Source of the DNA: Megalonaias nervosa
Lineage: Eukaryota > Mollusca > Bivalvia > Unionida > Unionidae
Direction of reading: 5' to 3'
Length of the DNA stretch: 64,000 nucleotides
Assembly: GCA_016617855.1 (NCBI GenBank)
Contig: JAECUM010093642.1
Coordinates: 1-64,000, forward strand
The position numbers and the translations under genes are program-made. Below, piece after piece: positions 22,701 through 37,700 of this stretch. Positions within the stretch are counted from its first letter, which is position 1; each line of letters starts with the position of its first letter. Under the pieces are notes generated by a model. That model searched no databases. It saw only the letters and a list, made by a program, of their open reading frames with translations, and was not told the DNA's origin.

Positions 22701-25700
22701 ATTTTATAACGTGATTAACCTTTCAAGCTTCCATAGAAAGTTGATATAGTACAGCATGTCTTTTTTTGAGGCCATCCCTTCCGCGAGCAGAGATTGGTCA
22801 CACCAGATAGGCAGTCTTTTATTCATGAGGCCAGTTTTCATGGTTGAAACTCAACTTGGTTTTTTATGAAGGAAAAATACCCTTTATTTATGGTTTCTGT
22901 TAACATTTTACACCAGTTCCTATAAATAAAAAAAATTACATGTATATAGCTCTAAAAATACATTGATCATAAACATTATCATTTTCATTTAAAGTTCACG
23001 TTTTGTGGGGGGAGCATTGTTGCATTTGGATGCAAAGTTAACAATAAGGTAACATTTACTTACCCAGTGCATAAAATAGCTATGGTAACATTTATTCAGT
23101 AAAGTATTTAGAGTCAAAAGTCTAAACCTCCCATGACATAAACAATAAATGGATCAGCTCAGTAAATAAATGGATTAACAGATGCACTAAGGTGAGCAAA
23201 TGATGGGACCTTTGTCCGTTTGGCTTTGTGGGTGGGTTTTAGTAACAGTAAAATTTATAAGACAACAAGGAATACAGACCTTTACAATAACTATATAATT
23301 AACTCATCTTGAAAAAGCAGATAATAAGAGAAAAGACAAGGACATAATTCGCCCTGGCCAATATGCATTGTTTCTTAACAGAAAAACAATTTAAGGCAGT
23401 AGAGTCTACCCATTATGGTACAATGAAAGCGGATTGAGATCATCACTTTGAATGCCATAACCATAACCAAACATTGTGGATGGCTTCCATTCTAGACAAG
23501 AAGGCACCTATTCGAGATTGGGGTCAAATAGTCAAAGGTCAAGGTTACATAGACTGAAGAAGAATGATTTCTGCAAAATAACTCCTGCTTTATTGTCTTC
23601 TACCTCAACTAAATATGGTGGATAGCTTGCATTTAAGACAAGTTAGACTTGTTTTCTGATTCAGAATTTCAAGTTTCCTATAAAAGAGGTTTTATACACA
23701 AGAAATATGGGAATACTATTTACCACCAGACAGGCAAATAATGTACCATTTATGGTACTGTTGTTAACTAACTAGCATGTTTATTTTAGCACCTAACAAA
23801 AGTAAAAAGTATAGTGGCTCTACCACCAGAATCCACCAAGATCATCAAGTTTGGCTTGCTGAATTTTCAGGAAGCCAATGCATTGTGTTGTAAAGGTGTT
23901 AAGTTTTGCACTTGGTGGCATGGAGGTTTTGATAATCAGAGTCCCTTTCTCTAAATCATAAAAACATAGGACAGTGATGAGACAATTGTCTTGATTTTTG
24001 ATAGGGTATACTACATTGTTAAAGATCTACATGTCCTTGGCCAGGCATGGATCTTATGTCTCTTGGACATGATCTCTTCACTTGCATTGCCATCCTGCAA
24101 ATTTATTATGGTTTGGCAAGAATACCGTTTGCATGTGTCATGGTGATGTCACTGGTTTGTTGACATTGATGCAAGTGCATAATGAAGAATGTATTGGGAA
24201 ACACCCCACCTTTTTTAAATGGTTAATCATCTGCCAGATGTTTTAGGGTCCAACTCTGATTCTTTTTATTTTCTTGACTCAGTTGTACCTCTGTTCAGAT
24301 TATTTTTACCCTAGTATTTGAGAGTGCTGAAAGTCATGTCATCAGGCAGTTCTTCCAATTTTTATATTTTTTTTATAATAGACCAGAAATGTTTGTGGGA
24401 TGGCCTGTTGTCAATTGTCTGATGTCTGTACGTCCATTAGTGCAAGTTTCTTATCGCTACATCTTTGAAGCTACTTGGGTACTTGCCTTGAAACTTTACA
24501 GACACATGCAAACACATTCATCCCAAGGTTGAGTTGGTCCAAAATGAAAATTGAGTCTCAGGCTTCCAGTATGGCCACAACAGTAGTCATCTTGAAAATA
24601 ATTTTATCGCTATTTCTCCTGAATGGATGGTCATATCAGTGTGGCATTTTCACTGAAAGTCTTCTTATGTCTAGTTGGTTCTAAATTAAAATGGTGCCAA
24701 TCTGACATCCAATATGGCCACTATGACAGCCATCTTGAAAATCTTGTTATTGCTATCCCTCCTGGATAGTCATATTGGCATGTTTTCACCAGAAGACTTC
24801 TTAGGATGTTTATGTTTGTCCTAAGTGAATATGATGCTGATCTGACATCATATATCCACAGCAGCCATCTTGAAAATCTTGTTTATTGCTACTTCTGAAT
24901 AGAAAGTCATATCAACGTGATTTTCACTGTTAGACTTCTTAGAGTATCTATTTGTTCTTAAATAAATATTGTGCTGATTTAACATTACATATGGCCACCA
25001 CAGCAATCATCTTGAAAATCTGACCACTACTAGATGGAAAGTCATATTGACATGTTTTCACCAGAAGATATCTGATTTGTACTACATATAAAAATGGTGT
25101 CGATCTGACATTCAGTATGAGCGCCATGGCAGCCATCTTGAAAATCTTGTTATTGCTACTTCCAAATGGAAAGTGATATCAGGATAGTGATATCAGGATA
25201 TTCTTCACCAGAAGCATAATTATGATATCCACTTAGTCCTGAATGAAAATGGTTCCAGTCGGATCTTGAATATGGCTGCCATGGCAGCCATTTTGAAAAT
25301 TGTTTTCACTATTCCTTAAGATTTGATGGTCATATCAAGATAGGGTTTTCACAACTTTATATAATATGTAGATGGTCCTAAATGGAAATAGTGTTGGCCT
25401 TATCAGCATGGGGTTTCCACCAAAAGTCTTCTTATGATATCTTGTTTGTCCTAAATGAAAATGGTGCCAATCTGATATCCAGTATGGCTCCCACAAAGGC
25501 TACTTTGATAATCTTATTGTTCAAGAATTTCAGAGATGGTTTAAGCACTTGGCAGTTAAAAAGAAGAACTGGTCTTGTCTTGATTTGTTCAAGTCATCAG
25601 ATATGGACACCATTACTGTACTAAAACTAAAAATTCCTATAAACACAGTCTTTGTCACAACTGCTTGATAGAATTTGATGAAATTCAGGAGAAAGGATCC

Positions 25701-28700
25701 TGGAATAGATTGCCTTTCATATTTGTTATAAATGATGCCAGTCAGGCATTGTATTGTCACTATTACTAAACAGAATTAAAAACAACTTTACCAAATTTGG
25801 CAGAAAGCTTCCAGAAATTTTCTTACAAACAACACTGATCTGCTCCAAAATTAGGTTAACATTACTAAAACTAGAAATACTTTCATTAACTTCTTATCCA
25901 AAACTTAATCAGAATATGAGCAAATTTGACCCCAAAAATACCCCCCATTTTTGGCATGAAGTGTTGTCACATTTACACAAATGATGCCAACTCACCATTT
26001 AATATGGCCACCATTATTAAAAATATCTTTTTGCTTTTTAACCACTTCTCAAAAATGACTCTTCAGAATTTGACCAAATATGAGGGAAAGCATTTTGGAT
26101 GAAGGCCTTTTAAGTTATAAATTGGTCATGAAACATTGGGTTCTGGTACTAAAAATAGATCAACTTTTAAAATGCAGCTTCACAGAATTTGACCAAATTT
26201 GACGGTAGTACTTCTAGTTTGCAGGCTTTTCTTATTTCTAGAAATTCTGCCAATACACCATCAGATTTGGTGGCCATTATGAGAATCAGAAAAACAGTTA
26301 CACAACCTAAAAAAAACTAGCCCAACAGAATTTGACAGTCCTTCACTATTTGACATATGACATTGATATTACCATCAATTGTGGATGAAGGTATAAAACC
26401 TGGATGAACCTTGAATAAGTTGTTTTCATAACATATGCAATCATGGGAAGAAATTTCTACAGAAAGCATCCTACTGAACCAGATATTTTGCCCAAATGCT
26501 TTTGCATTTTGTTATTAAGCAGACATCAACTAGGTGAGAGATCTTATGAGCACAAGGGCCTCTTGTTTATACAGTTTTGCTTCAATAACAATTGAATAAT
26601 TCTTGTTAATTTTTAGACCTTAACTATGTCCAAATTTAAACAAACTTTTAATTTCCAGGATGCAAGAGTTCGCTGATCAACATGGAAGCTCGACCTATAG
26701 ATGCCAAGATGCTAACTCGTAGATGTATTGTTGCAAAGCTTACAGATATTACAATTAGTAAATATCGAGATTTAATCTCGCAGAATGCTGGAGGTTTGCT
26801 TATCTTGCTGCCTCAGAATTTATCAACTCTCACAGAGGAAAGCAAACAGGTACATTTTAGAGGTTCCTATTCGATTCTGCCCTGAGTTTCAGAACGGGTC
26901 GGTTTGGCCTACTATTCTAATAGGTTCAGTTAAAAAATTTTGTTTACTGGAACCACAAATAGAGACATAATAATCAGCATTGAAATAAGAATCTAAATAA
27001 GTCACCAAGATATATTATTTTGAAATGGTGGTGAAAATTATATTTCTATATTTCAGCCATCATATACGTTCTTGGTGTCACATAAATGTACATTCCATAC
27101 ACTTTAGTTTCTTATGAACATTGAGATTAATTTTAAGAGATTGAACTCATTAAACCCTGGTATCACATTAGTGCATCAGGAGGTAGTTCCCTACTTCTGA
27201 GCTTTGTAGTGTCAAGATACACCAAAATGGGTGGTATTACAGAAAAGTAGACAGATGTAGCTCTACAAGGATACCAAATAATCTGGACTTTCTGCTCACA
27301 TTACAAAATGCACCAAATATTTGCCCATTGTCAGAATTGGATTTTGTGTCCAGATTTTAGACTTTTTGGCCTCAGATCTAAGGCAGACTGGTCTGAACTG
27401 CACACAGACAGGCAGACCTTTGCAGAAAATAGGATAAGTTGGGGATTTCAAGTAAAAAGTTTCCAGGACATGAAAATGATAGGTCCAGTAAGCCAAACTA
27501 AACAAAGAACTAACTTTTACCCTTCTGTGCAACAGCCAATGAAACAATGATGCTTCTAACACAACTAAGCATCAGGCTAAATGGAAATTTCCCTGGAAGC
27601 AGATTTATTTGGATGTTTTGAGAAGCAATCCCAAATTGTGTTTCCTACTCGCATGACAAAAATCTCCTGGGGTTAATGAATTAATGGGTGAAGTTTGATG
27701 ATGTCACCAAATTTAAATATTCCTGTGTATTTTATCATTTGTGCATCAACACTGCATATAAATTACATAATTAACCATTGTCAATTTGTAAGAAATTTCC
27801 AAAACCCTTGTTAATAATTTTAAATGTGCATATGGCAACTGTATACAGTGGATCCTTTTAGATTACACAATTTAAGATGCAACTAGAAAAGCAAATGGAT
27901 AAGAAGAAAAAAATCACTACAGAATGAGCCCAGGGAAGCATGAATGAAACATTGTACAGAGTGCAACTAATTGAGATTCAACATGCATTCATCAATCAGA
28001 AGAATGTTAATTCGTATAAATTAGCATCTATTGGTCAGTCTGTAAAAATAATAAATGCTTCTTAATATCCGGTTAGCAACTGTGTATCTTAACTTGTTTC
28101 AATAATAATAATAATAATAAGATGATAAAAGCTTGACTTTTTCTCTTTCAGTAACTTAAAATTTTTAAAATTGATATTCATTGAAATTGCCAGTTTTGGT
28201 GATCTTAACAGTTTAAAACCTTGATTTTTTTTCTCCAGGAAATAATCAAAATGAAATAAAGATGGAACTTACCTCTTCAACATTTAAATCCAAGAAAGTC
28301 ACTCAATAGTTAAAAGATGTTTGCATCCTTGGTTTTAGATAAACCGCCATTATCTAAATTAGCACTTGTTCAAAGGAAGGTCACCGAAAGAGTACACGGC
28401 AGACATCACATTGAATTGTCGACTTTACATTTTTGTAGTTTGCTTTTCTCTCTCCATAAACTGCTCTAAACATTCTCATACACATCTATCTACTTTGGTT
28501 TGTCTGTTTACAGAAAATACCAATATGAAATATTTGTCTATCTGATTTCTGTTATAATTTATTAAATTCTGAATATGATTCATCCCAGCCAAAACTACTT
28601 GGGGCTGAATCAACCCAGTAATAATAGCAGCTTGAAACAACTTGGGCCCAAATCAGCTCTGATCTGAAATTGGTCCGGGCCAAATAGACCCATTCCCCAT

Positions 28701-31700
28701 GTTAGTACTGTAGCAGGGTTCTCTTCAGAGATGTTTGAAGCAGTAGAGGCATGTGCCAGACAATGGTTCAAGTTGATCAAAATGCAGATAAAGTATACAA
28801 AGCATAGAAGTTCAGGTATTTTGTATATATTTTTGCCAGTCAGGTCAAATCCACTTGCCTAATGCCTGGGTCATGCTCAAATTCAGTTTTGGCAAGCTCA
28901 AATTTGCAAGGCACTTGCCTACAGGCCAGTCCAAAAGCTTAGAGGGTGAGAGAGAGGTTGTGTTCAGTTCATAATGCTGTCTGCAAGTTTTATAATCAGT
29001 GATCTTGCTTCATTACATATATCAGCATTTGTTTAGCATTTATATGTACCACATGCTTCTGTTAATTAAATCTCCAGTTTCTTTCATCTATCAATCCTTT
29101 ATTTCAACATGATACGCTGTCAGTGTCTGTCACTTCCATTTTGCAGTCAGTGTCAATGTCAGTCTCACATTTTCTCATGCAAACATGATAATGTGATAGC
29201 TTGTAATTTTGAAGCAAGTTTTAGGAAATAGGGACTAAATATTTATATTTTAACTTGATATCAGTTATATTTCAATCATAATATTTGTAATATACAGGAT
29301 TTGCTGACTTTCGTTCCTAATATGGCTGCAGGCAGTTGGTGAGTAGGTTTCTCTCTAATCATGCAGGCCACTGGATTTGATTGGCTGACTTTCTGGGCTA
29401 GTCAGGTTTACTCCCAAATTTTGGATTTGCAAAGTTTGGTTTTATGCATGTTGGTGATCTCATGGTAAATTTGTGATAATTGTTAATGACATAACTTGTG
29501 AGATTTTTTAGAGGTCTGTTTTAACAAAAATGGTACTCATCATGAATGACTGGTCATGTGGATTTCTCTAGAAGTGCTATCAGTGTACTGAACATAACCA
29601 TCCATGAGCAGTGTTTGTCATGAATTGTATATGAGGTAATTACATGAGACCAATACATACTTTCTGTTTGGTAAATAATTACATGAATCAATATAAGTGT
29701 TTTCAAGTCATTCAGGCTTGTAAATAAATCATTACAAGGCCTCTTATTTCCAAGACAGACTTTCATTATTGATGATGTAGTTAAAGAGATGAGTCTATTA
29801 GTATCAATCTCAGTCTTTGCTCTTATATCTGTGCACACTGTTCTACAGCTATTAATTCATGTCTTTCCTTCCTCCTTTAAATACATTCCCCAATCATAAT
29901 ACCTTAGGAGAACAACTACTACCTTGCAAATCCAGCCCTCTCTTACTGAATATGTCAGCTAAAAAGCTAAAAGTTACCTGTCCATGTAAGTGCAAGTTAG
30001 GGTGATCTCCCCTTGATCCAAGGATTGGCACAAAATTCCATGAATACTTAATTTAATACTTCCTCATGTGCCAAGTAGTGTGCTCTCTATTGACAAAGAT
30101 ACCTCACAATCCACTTAAAAGTATTCTGGAAGTTGTTCACCGTAAAGTAAGTTTGATGAGTGTTCTCTTCTATGGGACATATACAGCATCTCAATTTTCC
30201 AACTTTTCTTGCTTCTGTTTTTTGACAAGAAAGCTGACAAGCTCCATCATCTTCACTAGATCTCATTATAACAAGATCATACTCTGCCTTCTGAGCATCA
30301 GTTGAAGAGGTTTTTCACTTGTTACCAGATTTTGGTTCTCCTCTGTCCTGAGTTCCAGCATCTGGTAACATGCTGATCAACAAAGACCAACTGGTGTTTG
30401 ACTGTTATCACTATTGGGTCGAGTGGCTGACTTTGAGTGCATTACAGAGACATAGCAGCTATGCGAATGGCAAAGCCCTCATCAGTAAGCACCTCAGATG
30501 TCATTTTGCATGGTGCGAGTATAGACTGATTTTGTATATTACATATTACATAACCTGTCCTAGCATAAGAAATTTGACATGGCTATGGAGAATACAGTGG
30601 CCCTTTTCTGTCACTGTCAGACTCTGCCATTGGAATCTGGCTGCACAAAGTCAATAACGAAGCAGATCCTGCCTAAGATGTTGAATTAATGGCCTGCTTT
30701 GGTTGATCAGTATCTCATATGCCATCCCAACACCAGTGCACTGGCACTCTTAGGGCTTAGTACACCCATGTCAGTGACACAGTCGATAATGTTATGGAGG
30801 AATATGGTCCTCTTTCCTCATGATTGGACTCTATCATCCAAATCTGATTGCACTAGGTCAGTACCAAAGATGTTGCCTTTAAGATGGAATGATGGGCTCG
30901 AGTACACTGTTAAGTATCTTGTATAGTGCCACAATGCACTCAGCTTACTGCATGGCCACTTGTGCCACAGTACCTTGTTGATATGGACTCTTGTGGTATG
31001 CAGCCCTGCTGATCCAATATAAGTTCAAAGCCACAGTTCTCAAGAATCACTATGGATAAAAGTAGAATGAACAGGATCATTGATATAATATCAAGTATTC
31101 TATCCATGCATCTGTACACAGACCCTTACTGGGAAGAGACATCCATTATAGTGGAGACATACTTTACAATGCAATGATGGTTCCATGCCACTCTGTGCCA
31201 AGTTGCTATTAAGGACCCAGGGCAGCCAATAGCCATGATAGGCCCCTATTTGTTGTAGATCTATCTCCATCCAATACCATCACCAACCAACGTCAGATGG
31301 TTACAGGATTCTCTTTTGCCTCTTATTTCCAGTACTGTCTAAAGTGATGTTCAGTCCCAGAAACCCAAACCAGGAATGACAGTTACCAGTAAGTGCTATG
31401 AACCTGGCCCAAAAAAAGGAAATGGTGACTCTTTTTCATCAAGACTGAACTTGGCCATCTGATGATGATCATGTATGGCCATCACAATCTGATATGGCTT
31501 TCATTTTTGCATCTAAGAGGATGTGTGACAGGGATCCGATGTCCTGTAACTCGCCCTGTCATCATAACATGGGCTTACACATCAAAATCACATGGTCTCC
31601 ACCCAGTACTGGACCCATCTCAGGCTATCCTCAGTATAGGGCCACTGTATCAAAGGCTGATCATTTCAAAGCTATCTTCAATTCCTTCAGGAACTGTATT

Positions 31701-34700
31701 TCAGCCTGACAGTTCCTCTTGAACACTTAGCTTACATTGGGTGGTCCCCAGCAGGTACAGTCTTTGAGTTGACTGTTTGTACAGATGCAAGCACAGCAGA
31801 CTGGGGTACACATCTTCCATCATTCCAAGAAGACAGGATTGTCGATTGTATATCAATATCCAAGAGCTGAAAGTCATGTTGATTCTCATGCCACTAATGG
31901 AAAGCTTGGGCATTCTCATTCTGTCTGACATTCCTGCTCTGGTGAATTATTGCAGAAGGCAAGGGGGAACAAAGTCCCTAGACCTTTGCATTCTTCTTTG
32001 GTAATTTCAAAGCTGGTGTCTTCAAAGACAAATCCATGTCATATTCCAAGCCATCTACATGTATTAGAAGATTTTGTCCCAGAATGATCATCTTATGCAA
32101 GGGTAATCATCACATCATCTCTAGATTTTCACTTGCATATCTGTCCACAGGAATTGACCACTGGTGGAACTTTTGGTGGAAAGGGAAATACAGAACTCCC
32201 AATCATTGTCTCACCAGTCCTGGATCATGAAGGCATGGGCAGTAGATGCTCTTTCCATTGATTGGAATGGTTTGATGCATATGCTTATACCTCTGATTCC
32301 AGTAGTGATACAGAAGACAAGAGAAACAGTGTGTCACCTGATCCTAATTGCTCCACTAAAGTGGAAAAATTGTGAATCAACTACCTTGTCAGAGCTTTCC
32401 TCATCTACTCAAGCAACCATGATGGCTGGTGTTCAATCCCAATCCAGAGTTGTTCAACCTGCACATCTGGACCATACTAAACAAGACCTTAAGAGCAAAC
32501 AGTTCTCTGCAAGTCATGGAGGGAATTGGTTGAACGAGATGACCCTCCACCTTGTTAAGTATGCAAGGGAAAATGGAGAAATTTTGGCAAATGATGTTGT
32601 GTGAACACATTGCACAGCTAAATGCATCAATACTTCAAATAGCTAACTTCCTGCTTCGGCTCTCTGATAAGAAGCAGCTTCAGTCACAATAAAAGGCTAC
32701 TGTTCCATGATCTCTGACACACTTCATCCTGGAAGAGATTATATCAGACAAAAGAAAGACCTATCTGAACTTCTGTCAAATTTTGATTCATCACATATGT
32801 GCCCCAGGTGGAATCTATAATGGGTGCCCACCTAGTTGAATAAGACAGTTTTAACCTCTCACTTCATTGGCTCTCCTCGCATACAAGACCTGCTTCCTAC
32901 TTGTAATAGGAACAGCATGCAGAATCACTGAGATACATGCATTATCAGTTAACCTGAACTACTTGCAGTTTCAACAGGTTGGGTTAGTGTCACTCCATGA
33001 CTGCCTCACTTTCATTGCTGAAAACAGGCTCCCACTCAGGGAATCAGACATTTGTGGTGCAACCCCTGTCTAATCTGGATGCTTCATCTCAAGGTCGTTA
33101 CAGGACCCATTGAGAGGTCTGATGTGGTACCTGAAAAGATCTAAGCTGATGTGTCAATGGAGATCCTGTCTCTCTTTGTCTCTCAAGGAGGGCAAGGATG
33201 ACATTTCAGTGTAGACACTCTTGGGCTGTATAAAATGGGTTATCTGCTCTGCATATCTAGAATTAAACCCATATCAAATGAACTTGTACACATCTCAGTT
33301 CATGACATTATACAAGATGGATTTGATAGAGGTCAGTGTTCTCCAGCTTTTACCTCTGAGATCTTTCATCCCAACAGGCTCAGCTAGACCTGGAGGAGCG
33401 TGTCGCTGCTGAACAACAGGTTACCTCTTTGGGTCATTCGGCAGCTTCCTAAGGACATGGCTTCCTGACTTCGCTGGATTTGTGTAAGGAACTTTTTCTC
33501 TTCTGGATACTGTGCCCCAGTATATGGAATCTATCCTCTGTATGGGTTATTTATCCAGAAGCAGCCTTGTAAAACTTAGGGGACCAGAGGTGGCCTCTCC
33601 AGGGTAAGGGGATGTAATTCCCTCCACCTCTTACCTATTCTGCTGAGGTATTATGATTGGGTAACATATTTGAAGAAGAAACCAATCATTTTCCTGGAAA
33701 ATGTTTTCCCAGTAATGCTTACCCTATCACAATACACATACTCATTCCCACCATCCCTACAGTTACATCTATTTAGAGAGCATGCACTCTGCTCCAGTAG
33801 TAACTGGTTTTGCTGCCAATCCCTTTATCAAAGGGAGATCACTTTAACTTCTACCAATATGAGCTTTTTACTTTTAGCTTCATAGCTATAATGTTTACCC
33901 TGGTAGGCCTGGATTTGTGAGGAAGTAGTAGTTCTCCTTAAGTGTTATGATTTGGTACATATTATTAAAGAATACATTTTACTGGAAAAAACTGGTTTTT
34001 TATCATCTAGATATCTACCTTCATGTATTATAAACAAAAAGAAAACAAAATAGGCTGTTTATTGGTAAAATTTGTTGTTGTTTTTAAACTTTTTTAACTC
34101 CATTCAAGAATACATCCAATATTTTATTTTAGCTTTTTTCAGTTTTCTTGTGATATTATATGGTAATATTTTGGGGCAAGCTCACATTTCCCTGGGGCAA
34201 GTTCAACTTTCCAGTCAGTTTGCTACTTATACATGAATAACAGTTTTTCCTCCTCTTTTTGAAACCTTATTTGGATCTTAGATCGTGTCAGTAGGTGAAG
34301 GTCTGTGGATGAAGATGCATTAAGCCATTGTATTTATATTTGCTTATTAGGATTTTGAGTGAACTATTACATTTTAAACAGAGTTAGAGATAATGTAACT
34401 GTTGACTTACCACTTTCGTTCCATTTGTAACATTTGGCCATTTTACTAGTGCACATGGTGCAGTGATGCATTTCAGTAGTGACACGTAGTGTGGTACAAT
34501 CAGTTCACTGCATGTAAATATGACTGTGGTATAATCAGTTCACTATCAGTAGTGACAGTATGGTACAATCAACTCACTGCATATAAATATGACAAACAGC
34601 TTGGTACAATCAGCTTATTGTATCAGTAGTTACAATGTGGTACAATCAGCTCACTGTGTATCAATAATGACAAAGTGATACAATCCACTCACTTTATATC

Positions 34701-37700
34701 AGTAGAGTCAGACTGGTACAATCAGCTCACTGCATTTCGGTAGTGGCAGATTGGTATATTAATATAATAAACAGTGTGGTACAATCAGCTGATTGTATAT
34801 CAGTAGTGACTGGTACAATCAGCTCACTGCATTTAATATGACACTGTGGTACAATCTGCTCACTTTGTATCAATAGTGACTGTGGTACAATCAGCTTGCT
34901 GCATATTGATGTGACAAACATGGTGGTACAGTCAGCTCACTACAGGGTGAAGTATAGCACTGGAACATTTTTTTTTCTTCTCTCGGTTGCCTCCTAGGAT
35001 TGTCCCCAAATTTTTTTTTCTTCTTTCGGTTGCCTCCTAGGATTGTCCCCAAAGACTGATCATACTCATAACATACAGCTATCTTTTCTATAAAATTATT
35101 GAAGCTTGAATAGTACTTTAGTTAAGGCATGACAAATCATTTTATTCTCTTTTGCTAAACAGTTTTATTAAGCACCCTCAAATGTCTTTTTTTTTTTTAA
35201 ATTCATCATTCAGCATCTTCATTCTCTTGAGAGGGATCTACTGCTGGAGGAGAATGGGGTGATGCCTGTGTATTTTGCATGGGAGACCCCAGAGCTGAGG
35301 GCAGTATATGATGACATCAACTCTGCTACTGCAGGAGATCAGGCAGCTACAGCAGTAGAGGGTAGGTACTTTTGTGCTCCACTATAATTAGGGAAGGAAC
35401 ATGGTATGTTGCCTTTGTCCATATAGATCTCTGCAGTTATGCTTCAATTTTGGGTGACTTTAGTGGGACATGGTTTCCATTGACAGACATCCTGGCGTAT
35501 TATACACCCGACTTTTCCAGGATGTAGAGTATGCTACCAATGGATAGCCTTAGGGAATCTCTTTCTTCTGCCTATACATCCAGATAGTGCACCCCATAAT
35601 GAATAACATACATACCCTGGAAAACAACTTTGCCAATTATAGGCAGGGAATAGTGCCACTTTTAGGTAAGGAGTAGTGCCAATTTTAGGCAAGGAGTAGT
35701 GCCACTTTTAGGTAAAGAGTAGTGCCACTTTTAGGTAAAGAGTAGTTCCAATTTTAGGCAAGGAGTAGTGCCAATTTTAAGTAAGGAGTAGTGCCAGTTT
35801 TAGGCGAAGAGTAGTGCCAATGTCGGCAAGGAGTAGTGCCACTTCTAGGCAAGGAGTGGTGCCAGTATTAGCAAAGGAGTAGAGGTCAGATGTAGAAGGC
35901 CTTGTTAATATTGAGAAGCAGAAAATTACAGACTTGTCTTGAACAGATTATTAAATAGACCTTCAAATGTTGTGCCAGTTCTAGTATATGTTGATATATG
36001 TTGATATATGTTGATATATGTGACAACACTCTTAAGTTACTGATTAATACGAACTTTATTTATTATATTGGCATGGTCTTTAATTTCACGATTTATCATT
36101 GTACAGTTCGTAAAGTCAATCTAGTAAATTATCTCCATTTATATTCAATAAATGTTATCAATAAATTGCTATTCTGTGTAGTCTTAGGAAAAGGGTACAA
36201 TTTGTAAATACAGTGCAGAGAAATTTTTGATTTGGTGCTTTTTAAGGATAAGATTTATTGAAAGCTTTCTAAATATTATAGAAATACTTTTTTTAAAAAT
36301 CAATATGTTGTGTTTTATACTTGTATAAATTTTATCATTGTTTTCATTTTTGTTACAATATCTTTATTTATTAAACAGTCCTTATGTCTTATTACGACTT
36401 ACATGGTCTTGAACTAGGTAACAGAAAAGAGTGAAAACCAACAAGTTTTATAAAACTCAACAAATAATTTATTTCCCTCAAATACAAAGTGAAAATTTTA
36501 TAAAGAACTTCAGTATTGCAAATTAAATCCCAAATAGTCCAAAGGTTCTATTACCAGTCCTAATGAATAAAGTTCTGATTAAATTTCAGCGGTGTTCGAA
36601 TCAAGATCCAGCACTGAAGGCATCGATGTGACTGTAGTCTTGAATATACTAATGTAACAGTGTGTGATGTGTTTACAGTCATCCAGTTAATCACAGTAAT
36701 ATAATGCAAGATGTCCTTGTCTGAATTCACTATAACTCCAAATTAATGTTTCTGTCCAAGAATATTATTTAATAGCACTTTGTATTTCCAGTGAATAATA
36801 ATTTGAATACATAATTTCACCATAATGAAAACCTGAATACAACAATAAGATTGATTTTATCTAAAGATGTTAAAGCAAGAATGAATAATATCTCAAGTTA
36901 ACAAGATTATAAACCCCTCTACCTGGCCTAGCATTTTTTTAAAAGTATTATGTCTACATAGTGGAATTTTCCAATCTAGAATACTCTGGGTTTTTTTTGC
37001 AAGATAAAATTTGTAACTAAAATTATAATAAAGAACATGGTAAACATAATATCCTTGACTCAGACCAAGATAATGATCCTAATAATTAACCCACATTCAT
37101 AGGGAAATAATAACTATGTATTATTTGTTTTCCAAAATAAAAGTTACTGGTCAGGTACAACATAAACTTGATTTTCGACAAGATCAGTTCCAAAATACAA
37201 TTATAGATAACATAATCATGGAGAAGAACTAACAAACAATACAAGCTTAGGTCTATTCTATATATAAGATGGAAAGACAGAAGAGAAAATGAAAAGAAAA
37301 CATAGATGCATAGCATTTGGGAATTCCAACCCTTTCATTGTTCCACTGAAAGAAAAATGCACTTTACACTGTAAATGTCCAATTATAACATCCAGCTTTT
37401 GTTTGGTATCCAATTAAGCTGCATCTCTGCCACAAAGAACCACCTAAAATTGCCACAGGAATAGTGGTTTTCCAGTTTTATCCATGTCGCAGAATATTTG
37501 ACAAGAAGAAAAATTGATGAAGAAAATATCTCCAGGTCATAAGATTGAAAGAAGGGGTTCTACATTTAGACAGGCTGGCGAAGCATTTGTACATTTGTCT
37601 GTTCATGCATAAAGTATTTGGTATCTTTGTGAGATGCATGTGACTTTTGACAAATGCAGTTTGAACTTCAGTATTATAAGCTTCTGCTAGGAATTGTGCA

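Larger units (their letters stand above)
29885..33965 (+). mobile_element. DIRS-like tyrosine-recombinase retrotransposon, decayed
   Basis: Inverted termini: 29885-29940 (ccccaatcataataccttag, then gagaacaactactacctt and caaatccag) is the approximate complement of 33905-33960 (ctggatttg ... gtagtagttctccttaagtg). A third copy inside the right end (33636-33685, gaggtattatgattgggtaa) fits the internal complementary region that DIRS elements use for their rolling-circle-like copying. Between them, in order, lie reverse transcriptase pieces (about 31236-31700), RNase H (31752-31990), a downstream conserved block (32240-32360) and a tyrosine recombinase (about 32640-33470). Stops and shifts abound. 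It sits in intron 2 in the same direction as the host gene. Confidence 0.75.

Noticed and set aside
27296..27562. Overlapping 80-88 codon frames on both strands
   Set aside because: Simultaneous openness on both strands and no conserved motif point to a chance low-stop segment or an unrecognised repeat.
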